This document shows positions 1 through 6,632 of a stretch of DNA of 13,930 nucleotides, piece after piece (within the stretch, counting starts at the first letter, position 1; each line of letters starts with the position of its first letter). This DNA is from DAOUAJ01 sp034433615 (GTDB lineage: Bacteria > Chloroflexota > Anaerolineae > DUEN01). Location of the stretch: NCBI GenBank assembly GCA_034433615.1, contig DAOUAJ010000327.1, positions 1-13,930 of the forward strand, written 5' to 3'. A model generated the notes under the pieces. It saw only the letters and a program-made list of their open reading frames with translations, was not told the DNA's origin and did not search any database. The position numbers and the translations under genes are program-made.

Positions 1-2000
1 AGCGAGCCAGCGACAGGCTCTTCTTTGAGCATCGCCGACGCCTCAACGGGAACGGCCTCCTGCGCACGGCGAGAGAGTTCCGCCTCCGCCTCGGCCAGGA
101 AGTGATCGTGGAGCGAACCGCCTATCTGAACCACAGCTAACCGTCGCTTGAGCTGGGCGATCTCCGCGCGCGCCTCCTCCAGCTCAGTCTGGGCGATGGC
201 GCGGGCCTCGTTGATCACCTGGCGGCGCGCCTCCTCGATCTGCGCCAGCCGGTAGCGCAGGTCCGCCTCTGCGGCCTGGGCGGCGCGTCGCTTCTGCTCC
301 GCCTGGGCCAGCGCCGCCTGAGCCTCATCGCGGGCGCGCTTGATCTCGGCCAGCAGCGTATCCGCCTGCAGGGAGGTCGGCGACACCATCGCCTCGGCCG
401 CCGCCACAATGGTCGGGTTCAGCCCCAGCCGGCGGGCGATCGCCAGCGCGTTGGAGCGGCCGGGCAGCCCGATGCTCAACTCGTAGGTCGGCGCCAGCGT
501 CTCGATGTCGAACTCCACGCTGGCATTGCGTACCCCCGGTGTGTTGTGAGCGTAAACTTTCAACTCCGAGTAGTGCGTCGTCGCCAGGGCGGTGATGCGC
601 CGTTGCAGCAGGTGGGAGAGCAGTGCCCGCGCCAGGGCCGAGCCCTCCTCCGGGTCCGTGCCAGCCCCCAGCTCGTCCAGCAGCACCAGCGAGTGCTCGT
701 CCGCGCCCTCCAGGATGCGGATGATGTTGGACATGTGCGACGAGAAGGTGGACAATGACTGCTCGATGGACTGCTCGTCGCCGATGTCCGCATAAACGTT
801 CTCGAAGACGCTCAGTCGGGAACCTGCAGCGGCCGGGATGTGTAGCCCCGCCTGGGCCATCAGCGCCAGCAGCCCCACCGTCTTCAAGGTCACTGTCTTA
901 CCGCCAGTGTTGGGGCCGGTGATAACCAGGATGAAGTAATCGTCCCCCAGGTGCACGTCAATGGGCACCACGGTGTCGGGGTTGAGCAGGGGATGGCGGG
1001 CGCGGCGCAGGTCAATCGTCGAGCCAGGATGCTGGACTGCTTCGATCAAGCCATCGTCCTGGCCAGAGCGCTGGCCCCGTCGCTCATGGTGATGGCGCTC
1101 TGGCGCGCGAAATGGCACCAGCTCCGGCTCAGAGGCGTCCAATTGATCGGCGTAGCGCGCCTTGGCGAAGACCAGGTCCAGCTCCGCCAGCGCCTCCACC
1201 GTGCGCCGGATGTAAGGAGACTCGTCGCCCACCAGCTCCGTGAGCTCCAGCAGGATGCGACGGATCTCCTTCTCCTCCTCCAATTGCTTCTCCCGCCAGC
1301 GGTTGTTCAATTCCACCGCGGCCAGCGGCTCGATGAAGAGGGTGGCGCCGGAGGCGGATTGGTCGTGGATAAGGCCGGGGATACGCCCCTTGAACTCCGC
1401 CCGCAGCGGGATGACGTAACGCCCCTGGCGTTGGGTGACGATGGGCTCTTGCAGATAGGGCGCGTTGGCCGGCGATACCACGATCCGTTGCAGCAGCGAC
1501 ATTAACCGGTCGTGGGCGATCTGCTTCTCGCTGCGGATGCGCCCCAGGGCCGGTGAGGCGCTGTCCAGCACCTCGCCGCGCTCACTGATGCAGCGGCCGA
1601 TCTCGTCAATGACGGCGTCGCATGGCTCGATACGGGCGGCGATGTCGGCCAGATGGGGGACAGGCTGCCCGCCCAGCCGGGTGAGAGTGCGCCGGATAGC
1701 GCGGGCCCGCACCAGGGTGTTGCGGATATCGAGCAGGTCGGTGGGCAGCAGCGTCGCCGAGCGTTCAGCCAGCGATAGCAGCGGGCGCACATCGCGCACG
1801 CCGCCCAGGTGCACATCTGTCTTCTGCGAGAGCAGCGCGCGGGCCTCGGTCGTCTCCGCCTGCCGCTCGCGGGCCAACTGCAGGTCGTCGGTGGGCAGGA
1901 GCGCTAATGCCAGCTCGCGCCCGGCCGAGAAGCTGGTGTGCTCCGCCAGGCGCGTCAGGATCTTATCGAATTCCAGGGTATGTAGGGCTTTGGCGTCCAT
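1..2000 (-). CDS. mutS2: Endonuclease MutS2 (partial, C-terminus outside window)
   Basis: MutS2 is a MutS-family ATPase that acts on branched DNA or on collided and stalled ribosomes, depending on species. The frame is open from the ATG at 2000 to the left edge, giving 666 residues of a family usually near 780. The N-terminus (MDAKALHTLEFDKIL) is the typical MutS2 start. The core domain and clamp are followed by the ATPase: Walker A GPNTGGKT at residues 362-369, Walker B LVLLDELGAGTDP with D442/E443, then the TTHYSELK H-loop. A charged Ala/Glu/Arg-rich coiled-coil follows (about residues 540-640). The KOW and Smr nuclease domains would lie beyond the edge. I followed the frame through the lower-complexity stretch at 1020-1170 and saw no frameshift. 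No Shine-Dalgarno sequence precedes the ATG; see the promoter at 2010-2037. MutS2 rather than MutS because the mismatch-recognition domain is absent. Confidence 0.96.
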   Translation of the reverse strand, partial: MDAKALHTLEFDKILTRLAEHTSFSAGRELALALLPTDDLQLARERQAETTEARALLSQKTDVHLGGVRDVRPLLSLAERSATLLPTDLLDIRNTLVRARAIRRTLTRLGGQPVPHLADIAARIEPCDAVIDEIGRCISERGEVLDSASPALGRIRSEKQIAHDRLMSLLQRIVVSPANAPYLQEPIVTQRQGRYVIPLRAEFKGRIPGLIHDQSASGATLFIEPLAAVELNNRWREKQLEEEKEIRRILLELTELVGDESPYIRRTVEALAELDLVFAKARYADQLDASEPELVPFRAPERHHHERRGQRSGQDDGLIEAVQHPGSTIDLRRARHPLLNPDTVVPIDVHLGDDYFILVITGPNTGGKTVTLKTVGLLALMAQAGLHIPAAAGSRLSVFENVYADIGDEQSIEQSLSTFSSHMSNIIRILEGADEHSLVLLDELGAGTDPEEGSALARALLSHLLQRRITALATTHYSELKVYAHNTPGVRNASVEFDIETLAPTYELSIGLPGRSNALAIARRLGLNPTIVAAAEAMVSPTSLQADTLLAEIKRARDEAQAALAQAEQKRRAAQAAEADLRYRLAQIEEARRQVINEARAIAQTELEEARAEIAQLKRRLAVVQIGGSLHDHFLAEAEAELSRRAQEAVPVEASAMLKEEPVAGS

Positions 2001-2009
2001 AGTGGAGGC

Positions 2010-2037
2010 AGTATAACACAGCTTATGGAGGCTACAA
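2010..2037 (-). promoter_or_regulatory. Candidate mutS2 promoter, possibly leaderless
   Basis: On the minus strand a good -10 box TATACT (2010-2015) lies 16 nt from a weak -35 TTGTAG (2032-2037). Only 9 nt separate the -10 from the mutS2 ATG. A start site 6-7 nt downstream of the -10 would fall 2-3 nt before the ATG, and there is no ribosome binding site. This fits a leaderless transcript. Confidence 0.5.
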
Positions 2038-2061
2038 AAACCTGCCATAGAGGAAGCAGTT

Positions 2062-2127
2062 TCAGTAGATCACGATTTCGGCTCAAAGCCCCGTCCCCGG
2101 GGCGTCCATCTAGCGCCCGAGGACGGG
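2062..2127 (+). repeat. 66-bp intergenic repeat, copy 1
   Basis: This stretch is the reverse complement of 5599-5664 with 64 of 66 positions identical (differences at 2068 and 2113). It lies between the 3' end of the thioesterase gene and the start of mutS2. It can fold in two exclusive ways: CCCGTCC (2090-2096) with GGACGGG (2121-2127), or GCCCC (2088-2092) with GGGGC (2099-2103). A smaller GGCT/AGCC hairpin sits beside them. No coding role is evident. A REP- or MITE-like dispersed element is the simplest reading. Confidence 0.85.
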
Positions 2128-2168
2128 CGTAGCACTTGCCTCCTCCTTGAGGTTCCCAAAATTCATCG

Positions 2169-2576
2169 TTACACAAAGGATTCTCGTTTACGATAAACTA
2201 TTGCTTGACTCTTCGCTACAAGTTGATTGCTTTTCTTTTCGATCACCACAATGTCATACAGCGCGGTTGCGCCGCCCAGGTTCACTTCTCTGGCTTCCGC
2301 GACGAGATGATCGCCCACCTGCGTCGCACGCAAAAAGCTGACGTTGACATTGAGGGCGACCGCTGTTTGACCGTGCGAATTACTCGCCGCAGCAAAGGCG
2401 ATGTCACCGAGTCCAAACACGATCCCACCGTGCGTGATGCCGTGAAAGTTCAACATTGATTCAGTGACAACCAGCGACACACGACTGTAGCCAATCTCAA
2501 TGGCTTCTATCGTTGCGCCTAAAAAGTTGGTGTACGCATCCTTGTGAATATAAGCAGCAATAGCGGGATTGATCAT
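2169..2576 (-). CDS. paaI: PaaI-family hotdog-fold acyl-CoA thioesterase
   Basis: A 135-residue single hotdog domain, normal size for the family, which hydrolyses acyl-CoA or hydroxyphenylacetyl-CoA thioesters in the cytoplasm. The diagnostic stretch MLNFHGITHGGIVFGLGD (residues 41-58) closely parallels the PaaI helix region. It has Asn43, His49 in the HGG turn and Asp58 at the expected catalytic positions. The second half gives the usual strands (ALNVNVSFLRA, then DIVVIEKKSNQLVAKSQAIVY). No other phenylacetate-degradation gene is in the window, so the role is more likely general housekeeping of CoA esters than phenylacetate catabolism. The UroD-like gene ends 74 nt upstream on the same strand, but a good promoter lies between them, so it can be transcribed alone. 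The ATG has only a weak ribosome binding site. Confidence 0.9.
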   Translation of the reverse strand: MINPAIAAYIHKDAYTNFLGATIEAIEIGYSRVSLVVTESMLNFHGITHGGIVFGLGDIAFAAASNSHGQTAVALNVNVSFLRATQVGDHLVAEAREVNLGGATALYDIVVIEKKSNQLVAKSQAIVYRKRESFV

Positions 2577-2591
2577 GATCTGTATCCGTGA

Positions 2592-2620
2592 ATGATATAG
2601 CTGAGAGGTCCTAAAATCAA
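2592..2620 (-). promoter_or_regulatory. Candidate sigma-70-type promoter for the thioesterase gene
   Basis: On the minus strand -35 TTGATT (2615-2620) and -10 TATCAT (2592-2597) are separated by exactly 17 nt. The predicted leader is only about 8-9 nt before the ATG at 2576. This argues for transcription independent of the upstream UroD-like gene. Confidence 0.5.
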
Positions 2621-2650
2621 TGATCCAGCCTGCCCTGCCTATCCTGGCGG

Positions 2651-3736
2651 TCAGGCCAGGGTGTCTGCAGCCCCGGCACAGGCAAACATGGCCATTGCGT
2701 TCTCCAGTCGCACGTCCCAGTGCAGTTCGGTGGTGGAACCCAGGAAGTAACCCACCCCACTCGCGTCGGCGATGGCCTGCCGACAGGCCGCCCGCACCTC
2801 CTCCGGCGTGCCGTAGACCAGGAGCTGGCTGACGTCAATCCCGCCGGTCAGGAAGAGTTGAGGATAACGCTGGCGGACTTCCTTCACCGTCATCCCGGCC
2901 ATTGCCTCCAGCGGGTTAAGTCCGTCAATGCCGGCTGTTACCAGGTCGTCCAGGATTGGCCACAGATTGCCATCCGAGTGGAAGAGGCAGACGGTATCGC
3001 GGGCGTGCCAGGCATCCACCAGGTGCTTGAGGCGAGGCATCCAATGTTGTCGCAGCCAGGCGGGCGAGAAGATAAGGCTGGTCTTGTAGGCGACATCGTC
3101 GTACGTGAGAGCGATGGGGATCAGTTCGGGATTGGCGATGGCAGCCACCCGGCGCAGCTCCATCTGATTCCGGGCCTCCAGCCACTCCTCCACCAGGTCG
3201 GGATAGTCAGCCATGAGATAAACGAACTTCTGGATGCCGGTCATCCAGTACATCTCGGTGAGGCCGACACCACTCTCCAGCACGAGCACAGTCGGGTCAT
3301 GGCGGCCGGTGGGATCGCCCGCGGCGAAGATGGCCTGACAGTCGCGGATATGGTTGTGAACCCGCTCGGCGTAGGCTCCATCGAAGGTCTGAGCCTCAGC
3401 GCGTGCGATCTCGCCTTTGACCCATTCAACCAGGGTGGGCATATCGTGAAAGGGGCGCTCGATGATCCACTGTGTCCACCGTTCCACCCGGACGACGAGG
3501 CCGTTCTCCCAGCGCACTTCACGGGGCTCCTGCGGACCTTCCGGCATGCGCGTCATGTCCAGGATGCGGCCGATGGCGATCCCTTTCACCCAGTCACCGT
3601 TTTCCACGGTGAGATTCCGCCCTGCATAATGCTCAATGATGGCATCGTTTTGCAGGATGTCGTAAAGGGGGACGCGATCGGTCTCCTGAAAACGGACCGT
3701 ACGCATCACGCGCTCGCGCTTGGTCAAGGGGGACAT
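2651..3736 (-). CDS. Uroporphyrinogen decarboxylase-like (UroD/MtaA superfamily) protein
   Basis: A 361-residue protein with the URO-D TIM-barrel pattern. It opens with LTKRERVMRTVRFQETDRVP. TYDDVAYKTSLIFSP lies at residues 211-225. The core motif LFHSDGNLWPILDDL (251-265) runs on to GIDGLNPLE, and GGIDVSQLLVYGTPEEV lies near 298-313. It is not the heme enzyme HemE: the N-terminal HemE signature is absent. It resembles the large group of UroD-like proteins related to corrinoid methyltransferases (MtaA, CmuA) that often sit near sugar or methyl-compound transport genes. In methyltransferases of this class a His and Cys ligands bind zinc; here His253 is kept, but no Cys-rich partner site is obvious near the C-terminus (the region reads STTELHWDV). 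Catalytic role is therefore open. The ATG at 3736 follows a strong AAAGGAG ribosome binding site. The substrate is unknown. Confidence 0.85.
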   Translation of the reverse strand: MSPLTKRERVMRTVRFQETDRVPLYDILQNDAIIEHYAGRNLTVENGDWVKGIAIGRILDMTRMPEGPQEPREVRWENGLVVRVERWTQWIIERPFHDMPTLVEWVKGEIARAEAQTFDGAYAERVHNHIRDCQAIFAAGDPTGRHDPTVLVLESGVGLTEMYWMTGIQKFVYLMADYPDLVEEWLEARNQMELRRVAAIANPELIPIALTYDDVAYKTSLIFSPAWLRQHWMPRLKHLVDAWHARDTVCLFHSDGNLWPILDDLVTAGIDGLNPLEAMAGMTVKEVRQRYPQLFLTGGIDVSQLLVYGTPEEVRAACRQAIADASGVGYFLGSTTELHWDVRLENAMAMFACAGAADTLA

Positions 3737-3899
3737 GAATCGCTCCTTTCTCGGTTGATGTTAAGCGAAAAAGCCAGGTTGTTGAGGATCGTTAGCCAAC
3801 TCTTGCAGACGGTATCATAGCCTGGGCTGGCTGTCAAAGCACGATAGTGAGTGTTCAGCCACCCTGGCGAAGGTTGTGTTGTGCACTCTCGAAACAGGA

Positions 3900-3928
3900 T
3901 TGCTCTCCAGCATATTCTGAGGTAGAAT
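3900..3928 (+). promoter_or_regulatory. Candidate promoter for the nucleotidyltransferase gene
   Basis: -35 TTGCTC (3900-3905) and -10 TAGAAT (3923-3928) are spaced by 17 nt. The leader is about 30 nt and holds a GGAGG ribosome binding site at 3954-3958, ahead of the ATG at 3964. It lies in the 227-nt gap between this gene and the divergent UroD-like gene. Confidence 0.5.
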
Positions 3929-3963
3929 GGTTTCGAAGAGACAGCCGGGTATCGGAGGGTTAG

Positions 3964-4623
3964 ATGGCAGGAGAGCAACAGGTGGCCTACGAGCACCTGC
4001 TACGGCAGGGAGGGGAGCAAATGCTCCGCGAGGCGAGTGCTTACTTTGCAGGTGAGGGATCATTGCACAGCACGCTGCACCGATTGACGCAACGACTGAA
4101 TGCGGAGGATATTTCCTATGCTCTGTTGGGAGGACTTGCCCTTGCCGAATATGGGTATCCACGACTGACGGAGGACATTGACTTACTGTTAACCCCGTCA
4201 GGATTGGAGCGCTTTCGCCAGCGATTGGTGGGACGGGGATACCGGCCGGCCTTCAGCGGAGCCAGGAAAACGTTTCGCGATGCCGAGACAGGCGTGCGTA
4301 TCGAAATCGTGACGGCCGGGGAGTATCCGGGCGATGGATTACCCAAGCCGGTGGTTTTTCCCGACCCGACGACCCCGGGAGTGACGATGGAGATAGAGGG
4401 TATCCGCGTGGTGACATTGGAGAAATTGGTCGAGTTGAAACTGGCATCAGGGATGAGCGCCCCCCACCGACTGCGCGACCTGGCTGATGTACAAGACCTG
4501 ATCGCGCGCCTGAATCTCCCTCTTTCGCTGGCGGACCGATTGGACCCCTCGGTGCAGGCGGCATATCGGGATCTGTGGGAAAAAGCCCACGCAGGCAGGC
4601 CAGCCGCTTCGCCGGAGCAGTGA
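3964..4623 (+). CDS. Solitary AbiEii-like nucleotidyltransferase
   Basis: A 219-residue protein with the minimal nucleotidyltransferase fold. LLGGLALAEYG (residues 54-64) is followed by TEDIDLLL, giving the GG...E/D-x-D core (Gly56, Gly57, Asp71, Asp73). The third carboxylate is probably Glu114 in VRIEIVTAG. The C-terminal part carries the KLASG...HRLRDLADVQDLI pattern (159-180) seen in AbiEii/AbiGii-type and related uncharacterised nucleotidyltransferases. Family members include toxins that modify tRNA or GTP-dependent targets, but many solitary homologues have no known role. No AbiEi-like antitoxin or small partner is adjacent on either strand. It is the only plus-strand gene in the left 12 kb and has its own promoter. 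GGAGG eight bases upstream supports the ATG. Confidence 0.8.
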   Translation: MAGEQQVAYEHLLRQGGEQMLREASAYFAGEGSLHSTLHRLTQRLNAEDISYALLGGLALAEYGYPRLTEDIDLLLTPSGLERFRQRLVGRGYRPAFSGARKTFRDAETGVRIEIVTAGEYPGDGLPKPVVFPDPTTPGVTMEIEGIRVVTLEKLVELKLASGMSAPHRLRDLADVQDLIARLNLPLSLADRLDPSVQAAYRDLWEKAHAGRPAASPEQ

Positions 4624-4625
4624 CG

Positions 4626-4649
4626 CGGCTCCATCGCCGGTCTTTTTTT
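4626..4649 (+). terminator. Weak intrinsic terminator after the nucleotidyltransferase gene
   Basis: CGGC (4626-4629) and GCCG (4636-4639) form a 4-bp stem with a 6-nt loop, followed at once by a run of seven T within 4642-4649. The stem is short, so termination may be partial. It lies between two convergent genes. Confidence 0.4.
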
Positions 4650-4675
4650 GTCCAGCACGTTCTGACCTCCACAAA

Positions 4676-5536
4676 TCAGAGGTATTTACCCAGCAACAGC
4701 TCCAGCCGGGCCCTAACTGCGGGTGGAATCTTCGAGCGGTCGGTAATGATGGCGTCCTTGAGCGCGCTGCCACAGGGGCAGGTACGCGGGCCGCTCAGCC
4801 GGGGGATCAAGCGCTGCACAGCCTGCTTGGTGATCTCCGCGTTCTGCAACAGCCGGCAGATCACCATCTCCACGGTCACCGGTTCCTCCGCTTCGTGCCA
4901 GACGTCGTAGTCGGTGACGTGGGCCATAGCCGCGTAGCAGATTTCCGCCTCGCGTGCCAGTTGCGCCTCCGGCACGGCCGTCATGCCGATGATGTCCACA
5001 CCCCACTGCCGGAAGATGCGCGACTCAGCTTTAGTGCTGAAACGCGGCCCCTCGATGGTGAGGAAGGTGCCGCCCAGGTGGACCGGGGTGCCGGTCTCCT
5101 TGACAGCAGCGTAGACAGCCTGGCTCAACTCGGGGCAAAATGGCTCAGCAAAGGAGATGTGAACGACCACCCCTTCACCGAAGAAAGTGAGCGGCCGGCC
5201 GCGGGTGCGATCGAAGATCTGATCTGGAATGACCACGTGCCCGGGCGCGTACTCCTCTTTCATGCTACCGCAGGCCGTGATGGAGATCAGCCGCTCCACT
5301 CCCAGCTTTTTGAAGCCCCAAATATTGGCCCGGCTGTTCAGTTCACCGGGCATGATGCGATGGCCACGGCCGTGGCGAGGGAGAAAAGCTACGCGTTGCC
5401 CTTCCAGCGTGCCCACGATGTAGGCATCTGACGGAGGGCCAAAGGGAGTATCCAACCGCACTTCTTCCACATCCTGCAGTGCTTCCATCTGGTAAACACC
5501 GCTGCCGCCGATGATGCCAATTCGTGCTGATTCCAT
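4676..5536 (-). CDS. mtnP: S-methyl-5'-thioadenosine phosphorylase
   Basis: It phosphorolyses 5'-methylthioadenosine to adenine and methylthioribose-1-phosphate, the first step of methionine salvage after polyamine synthesis. From the chosen ATG the protein has 286 residues, normal for MTAP. Visible signatures: IGIIGGSGVYQME (6-18); LPRHGRGHRIMP (52-63) followed by NSRANIW; the phosphate-site ITACGSMKEE (86-95); GPRFSTKAESR (163-173); and IIGMTAVPEAQLAREAEICYA. VTDYDVWHE (207-215) carries the Asp pair that selects adenine over hypoxanthine, so MTAP rather than a guanosine/inosine phosphorylase. Near the C-terminus TCPCG contributes a CxC pair (253, 255). The frame stays open 56 codons further upstream, but that extension runs through the repeat at 5599-5664, and a GGAGGATC ribosome binding site sits just before the ATG at 5536, so the short start is preferred. 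Confidence 0.95.
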   Translation of the reverse strand: MESARIGIIGGSGVYQMEALQDVEEVRLDTPFGPPSDAYIVGTLEGQRVAFLPRHGRGHRIMPGELNSRANIWGFKKLGVERLISITACGSMKEEYAPGHVVIPDQIFDRTRGRPLTFFGEGVVVHISFAEPFCPELSQAVYAAVKETGTPVHLGGTFLTIEGPRFSTKAESRIFRQWGVDIIGMTAVPEAQLAREAEICYAAMAHVTDYDVWHEAEEPVTVEMVICRLLQNAEITKQAVQRLIPRLSGPRTCPCGSALKDAIITDRSKIPPAVRARLELLLGKYL

Positions 5537-5598
5537 GAGTGATCCTCCGGTGCAAGTTTCGCGTCCTATCATCAGCACATCACAGTTTTGCTCCCAAA

Positions 5599-5664
5599 CC
5601 CGTCCTCGGGCGATAGATGGACGCCCCGGGGACGGGGCTTTGAGCCGAAATCGTGATGTACTGA
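5599..5664 (-). repeat. 66-bp intergenic repeat, copy 2 (inverted)
   Basis: Reverse complement of 2062-2127 (64/66). It starts 6 nt after the rsmA stop codon and ends 62 nt before the mtnP start, so it lies in the rsmA-mtnP leader on the minus strand. Beyond the repeat, GTGAT and ATCAC (5653-5668) form an extra small hairpin that is only partly shared with copy 1. In a polycistronic transcript this hairpin could slow RNA decay or give partial termination, but this is inference. Confidence 0.85.
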
Positions 5665-5670
5665 TCACGG

Positions 5671-6606
5671 TTAATTGGAGCCTTCTCTTGCTGGAAGATA
5701 GCACACAACGGCAGAAAAATCAACAGGCAGACCCGCGGCGGGCGGTGCAAGCGCTCGCGCCAGCCGCGCCCACTCCTCCAGTGTTAACGTCTCTGCCCGC
5801 CGTCGGGGGTCAATGTCTGCCGACTGGAGCGCAGCAACCACATCGGCCGTGGTGCGCCCCAGGCTAGCAGCCAGGGCATTGCGCAACTGCTTCCGCCGCT
5901 GACCGAATCCGGCCCGCACCACGTCAAAGAAAGTGTCCACGTCGTCCACGGGCACGGCCAGCTGCGAACGGCGCTGCAGCCGCACCACCGCCGAGTCCAC
6001 CTTGGGCGCGGGGTAAAAAGCGCCCGCCGGGATGCGATCCACAATCTCGACGTCGGCATAAAACTGAACGCTCACCGCCAGCAGGCTCATCTCCGGCGGC
6101 TGCGCCGCCATACGCTGCGCCACTTCCCGCTGCACGGTCAGCACGATCAACGACGGCGGCACGCGCGCTTCCAACAGATGGCGGATGGCGGCTGAGGTGA
6201 TGTAGTAGGGAAGGTTGGCAACGGCTTTGTAAATCGCAGAAGGGACCAGTAACGAGGGATGGGGCAACGAGGGGTCAATGGGGAAGTCCTCGGTAACGAG
6301 GCGGGCAGGATCGAGGGAGAGGATGTCGCCGGGGACGACGCGTACGTTGTTGTAGCCTGCCAGCGTCTCCTGCAAAATGGCTACCAGGCGCTCGTCCAAT
6401 TCTACGGCGACCACGCGGCCGGCTGCCTTGGCCAATCGCTCCGTGAGCGTCCCCAGGCCAGGGCCGATCTCCAGCACCACATCATCCGGCGTTAGCTCCG
6501 CCGCGGCCACGATGCGCGCCAGATGCACCTCGTCCACCAGAAAGTTCTGCCCCAGCCCTTTACGTGGCCGCAGATCGTAGCGGCGTAGGATTTCGTAAAC
6601 GTTCAT
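5671..6606 (-). CDS. rsmA: 16S rRNA adenine(1518/1519)-dimethyltransferase RsmA (KsgA)
   Basis: RsmA uses S-adenosylmethionine to dimethylate two adjacent adenines near the 3' end of 16S rRNA in late 30S assembly. Starting at the ATG at 6606 it has 311 residues. The order of motifs is standard: RKGLGQNFL (15-23), SAM motif I VLEIGPGLGTLTERL (44-58), acidic VAVELDERL, GDIL (93-96), and the catalytic NLPYYI (131-136). Then come FYPAPKVDSAVVRL and the small helical C-terminal domain (GFGQRRKQLRNAL). An extra proline-rich stretch (residues 111-124) lies between GDIL and NLPYY and is encoded by short repeats. An alternative GTG start at 6636 overlaps the lepA stop (GTGA) and would add ten residues; the ATG is preferred because the family normally begins shortly before the helix EILRRYDL and an AGGTG sequence precedes it. 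It is probably co-transcribed with lepA. Confidence 0.95.
   Translation of the reverse strand: MNVYEILRRYDLRPRKGLGQNFLVDEVHLARIVAAAELTPDDVVLEIGPGLGTLTERLAKAAGRVVAVELDERLVAILQETLAGYNNVRVVPGDILSLDPARLVTEDFPIDPSLPHPSLLVPSAIYKAVANLPYYITSAAIRHLLEARVPPSLIVLTVQREVAQRMAAQPPEMSLLAVSVQFYADVEIVDRIPAGAFYPAPKVDSAVVRLQRRSQLAVPVDDVDTFFDVVRAGFGQRRKQLRNALAASLGRTTADVVAALQSADIDPRRRAETLTLEEWARLARALAPPAAGLPVDFSAVVCYLPAREGSN
6251..6301 (+). repeat. Short repeat inside rsmA
   Basis: AACGAGGG occurs at 6251-6258 and 6266-6273, and AACGAGG at 6295-6301 on the plus strand. Two copies are followed by near-identical G-rich runs. The first part overlaps codons for the extra residues 111-124 of RsmA, suggesting that a short-repeat expansion made this in-frame insertion. 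Confidence 0.55.
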
Positions 6607-6632
6607 GTCACCTGACCTATAACGCTCGTTCC

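Noticed and set aside
951..2016. Two plus-strand frames of over 180 codons
   Set aside because: They are antisense to mutS2, which has clear family motifs along the same interval.
2080..2148. Short peptide gene on the minus strand: GGAGGAGG followed by GTG and about 21 codons through repeat copy 1
   Set aside because: The ribosome site is too close to the GTG, and the other copy of the repeat has no equivalent start, so coding is unlikely.
2720..3820. A 366-codon open frame on the plus strand, slightly longer than the UroD-like gene opposite it
   Set aside because: Its translation matches no family pattern. It is antisense to a clearly recognisable protein in GC-rich DNA where such mirror frames are common.
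3770..3840. TTGACA and TATGAT on the minus strand as a promoter for the UroD-like gene
   Set aside because: Only 12 nt separate the two hexamers, too close for a sigma-70 promoter, and no good alternative partner stands at 16-18 nt.
2062..5664. Composite transposon bounded by insertion sequences
   Set aside because: The bounding repeats are only 66 bp, contain no transposase, and no target-site duplication was recognised. The genes between them are mostly ordinary metabolic genes.
5537..5704. N-terminal extension of mtnP by 56 residues
   Set aside because: It runs through the 66-bp repeat, and its peptide resembles the antisense translation of the other repeat copy. A strong ribosome binding site supports the start at 5536.
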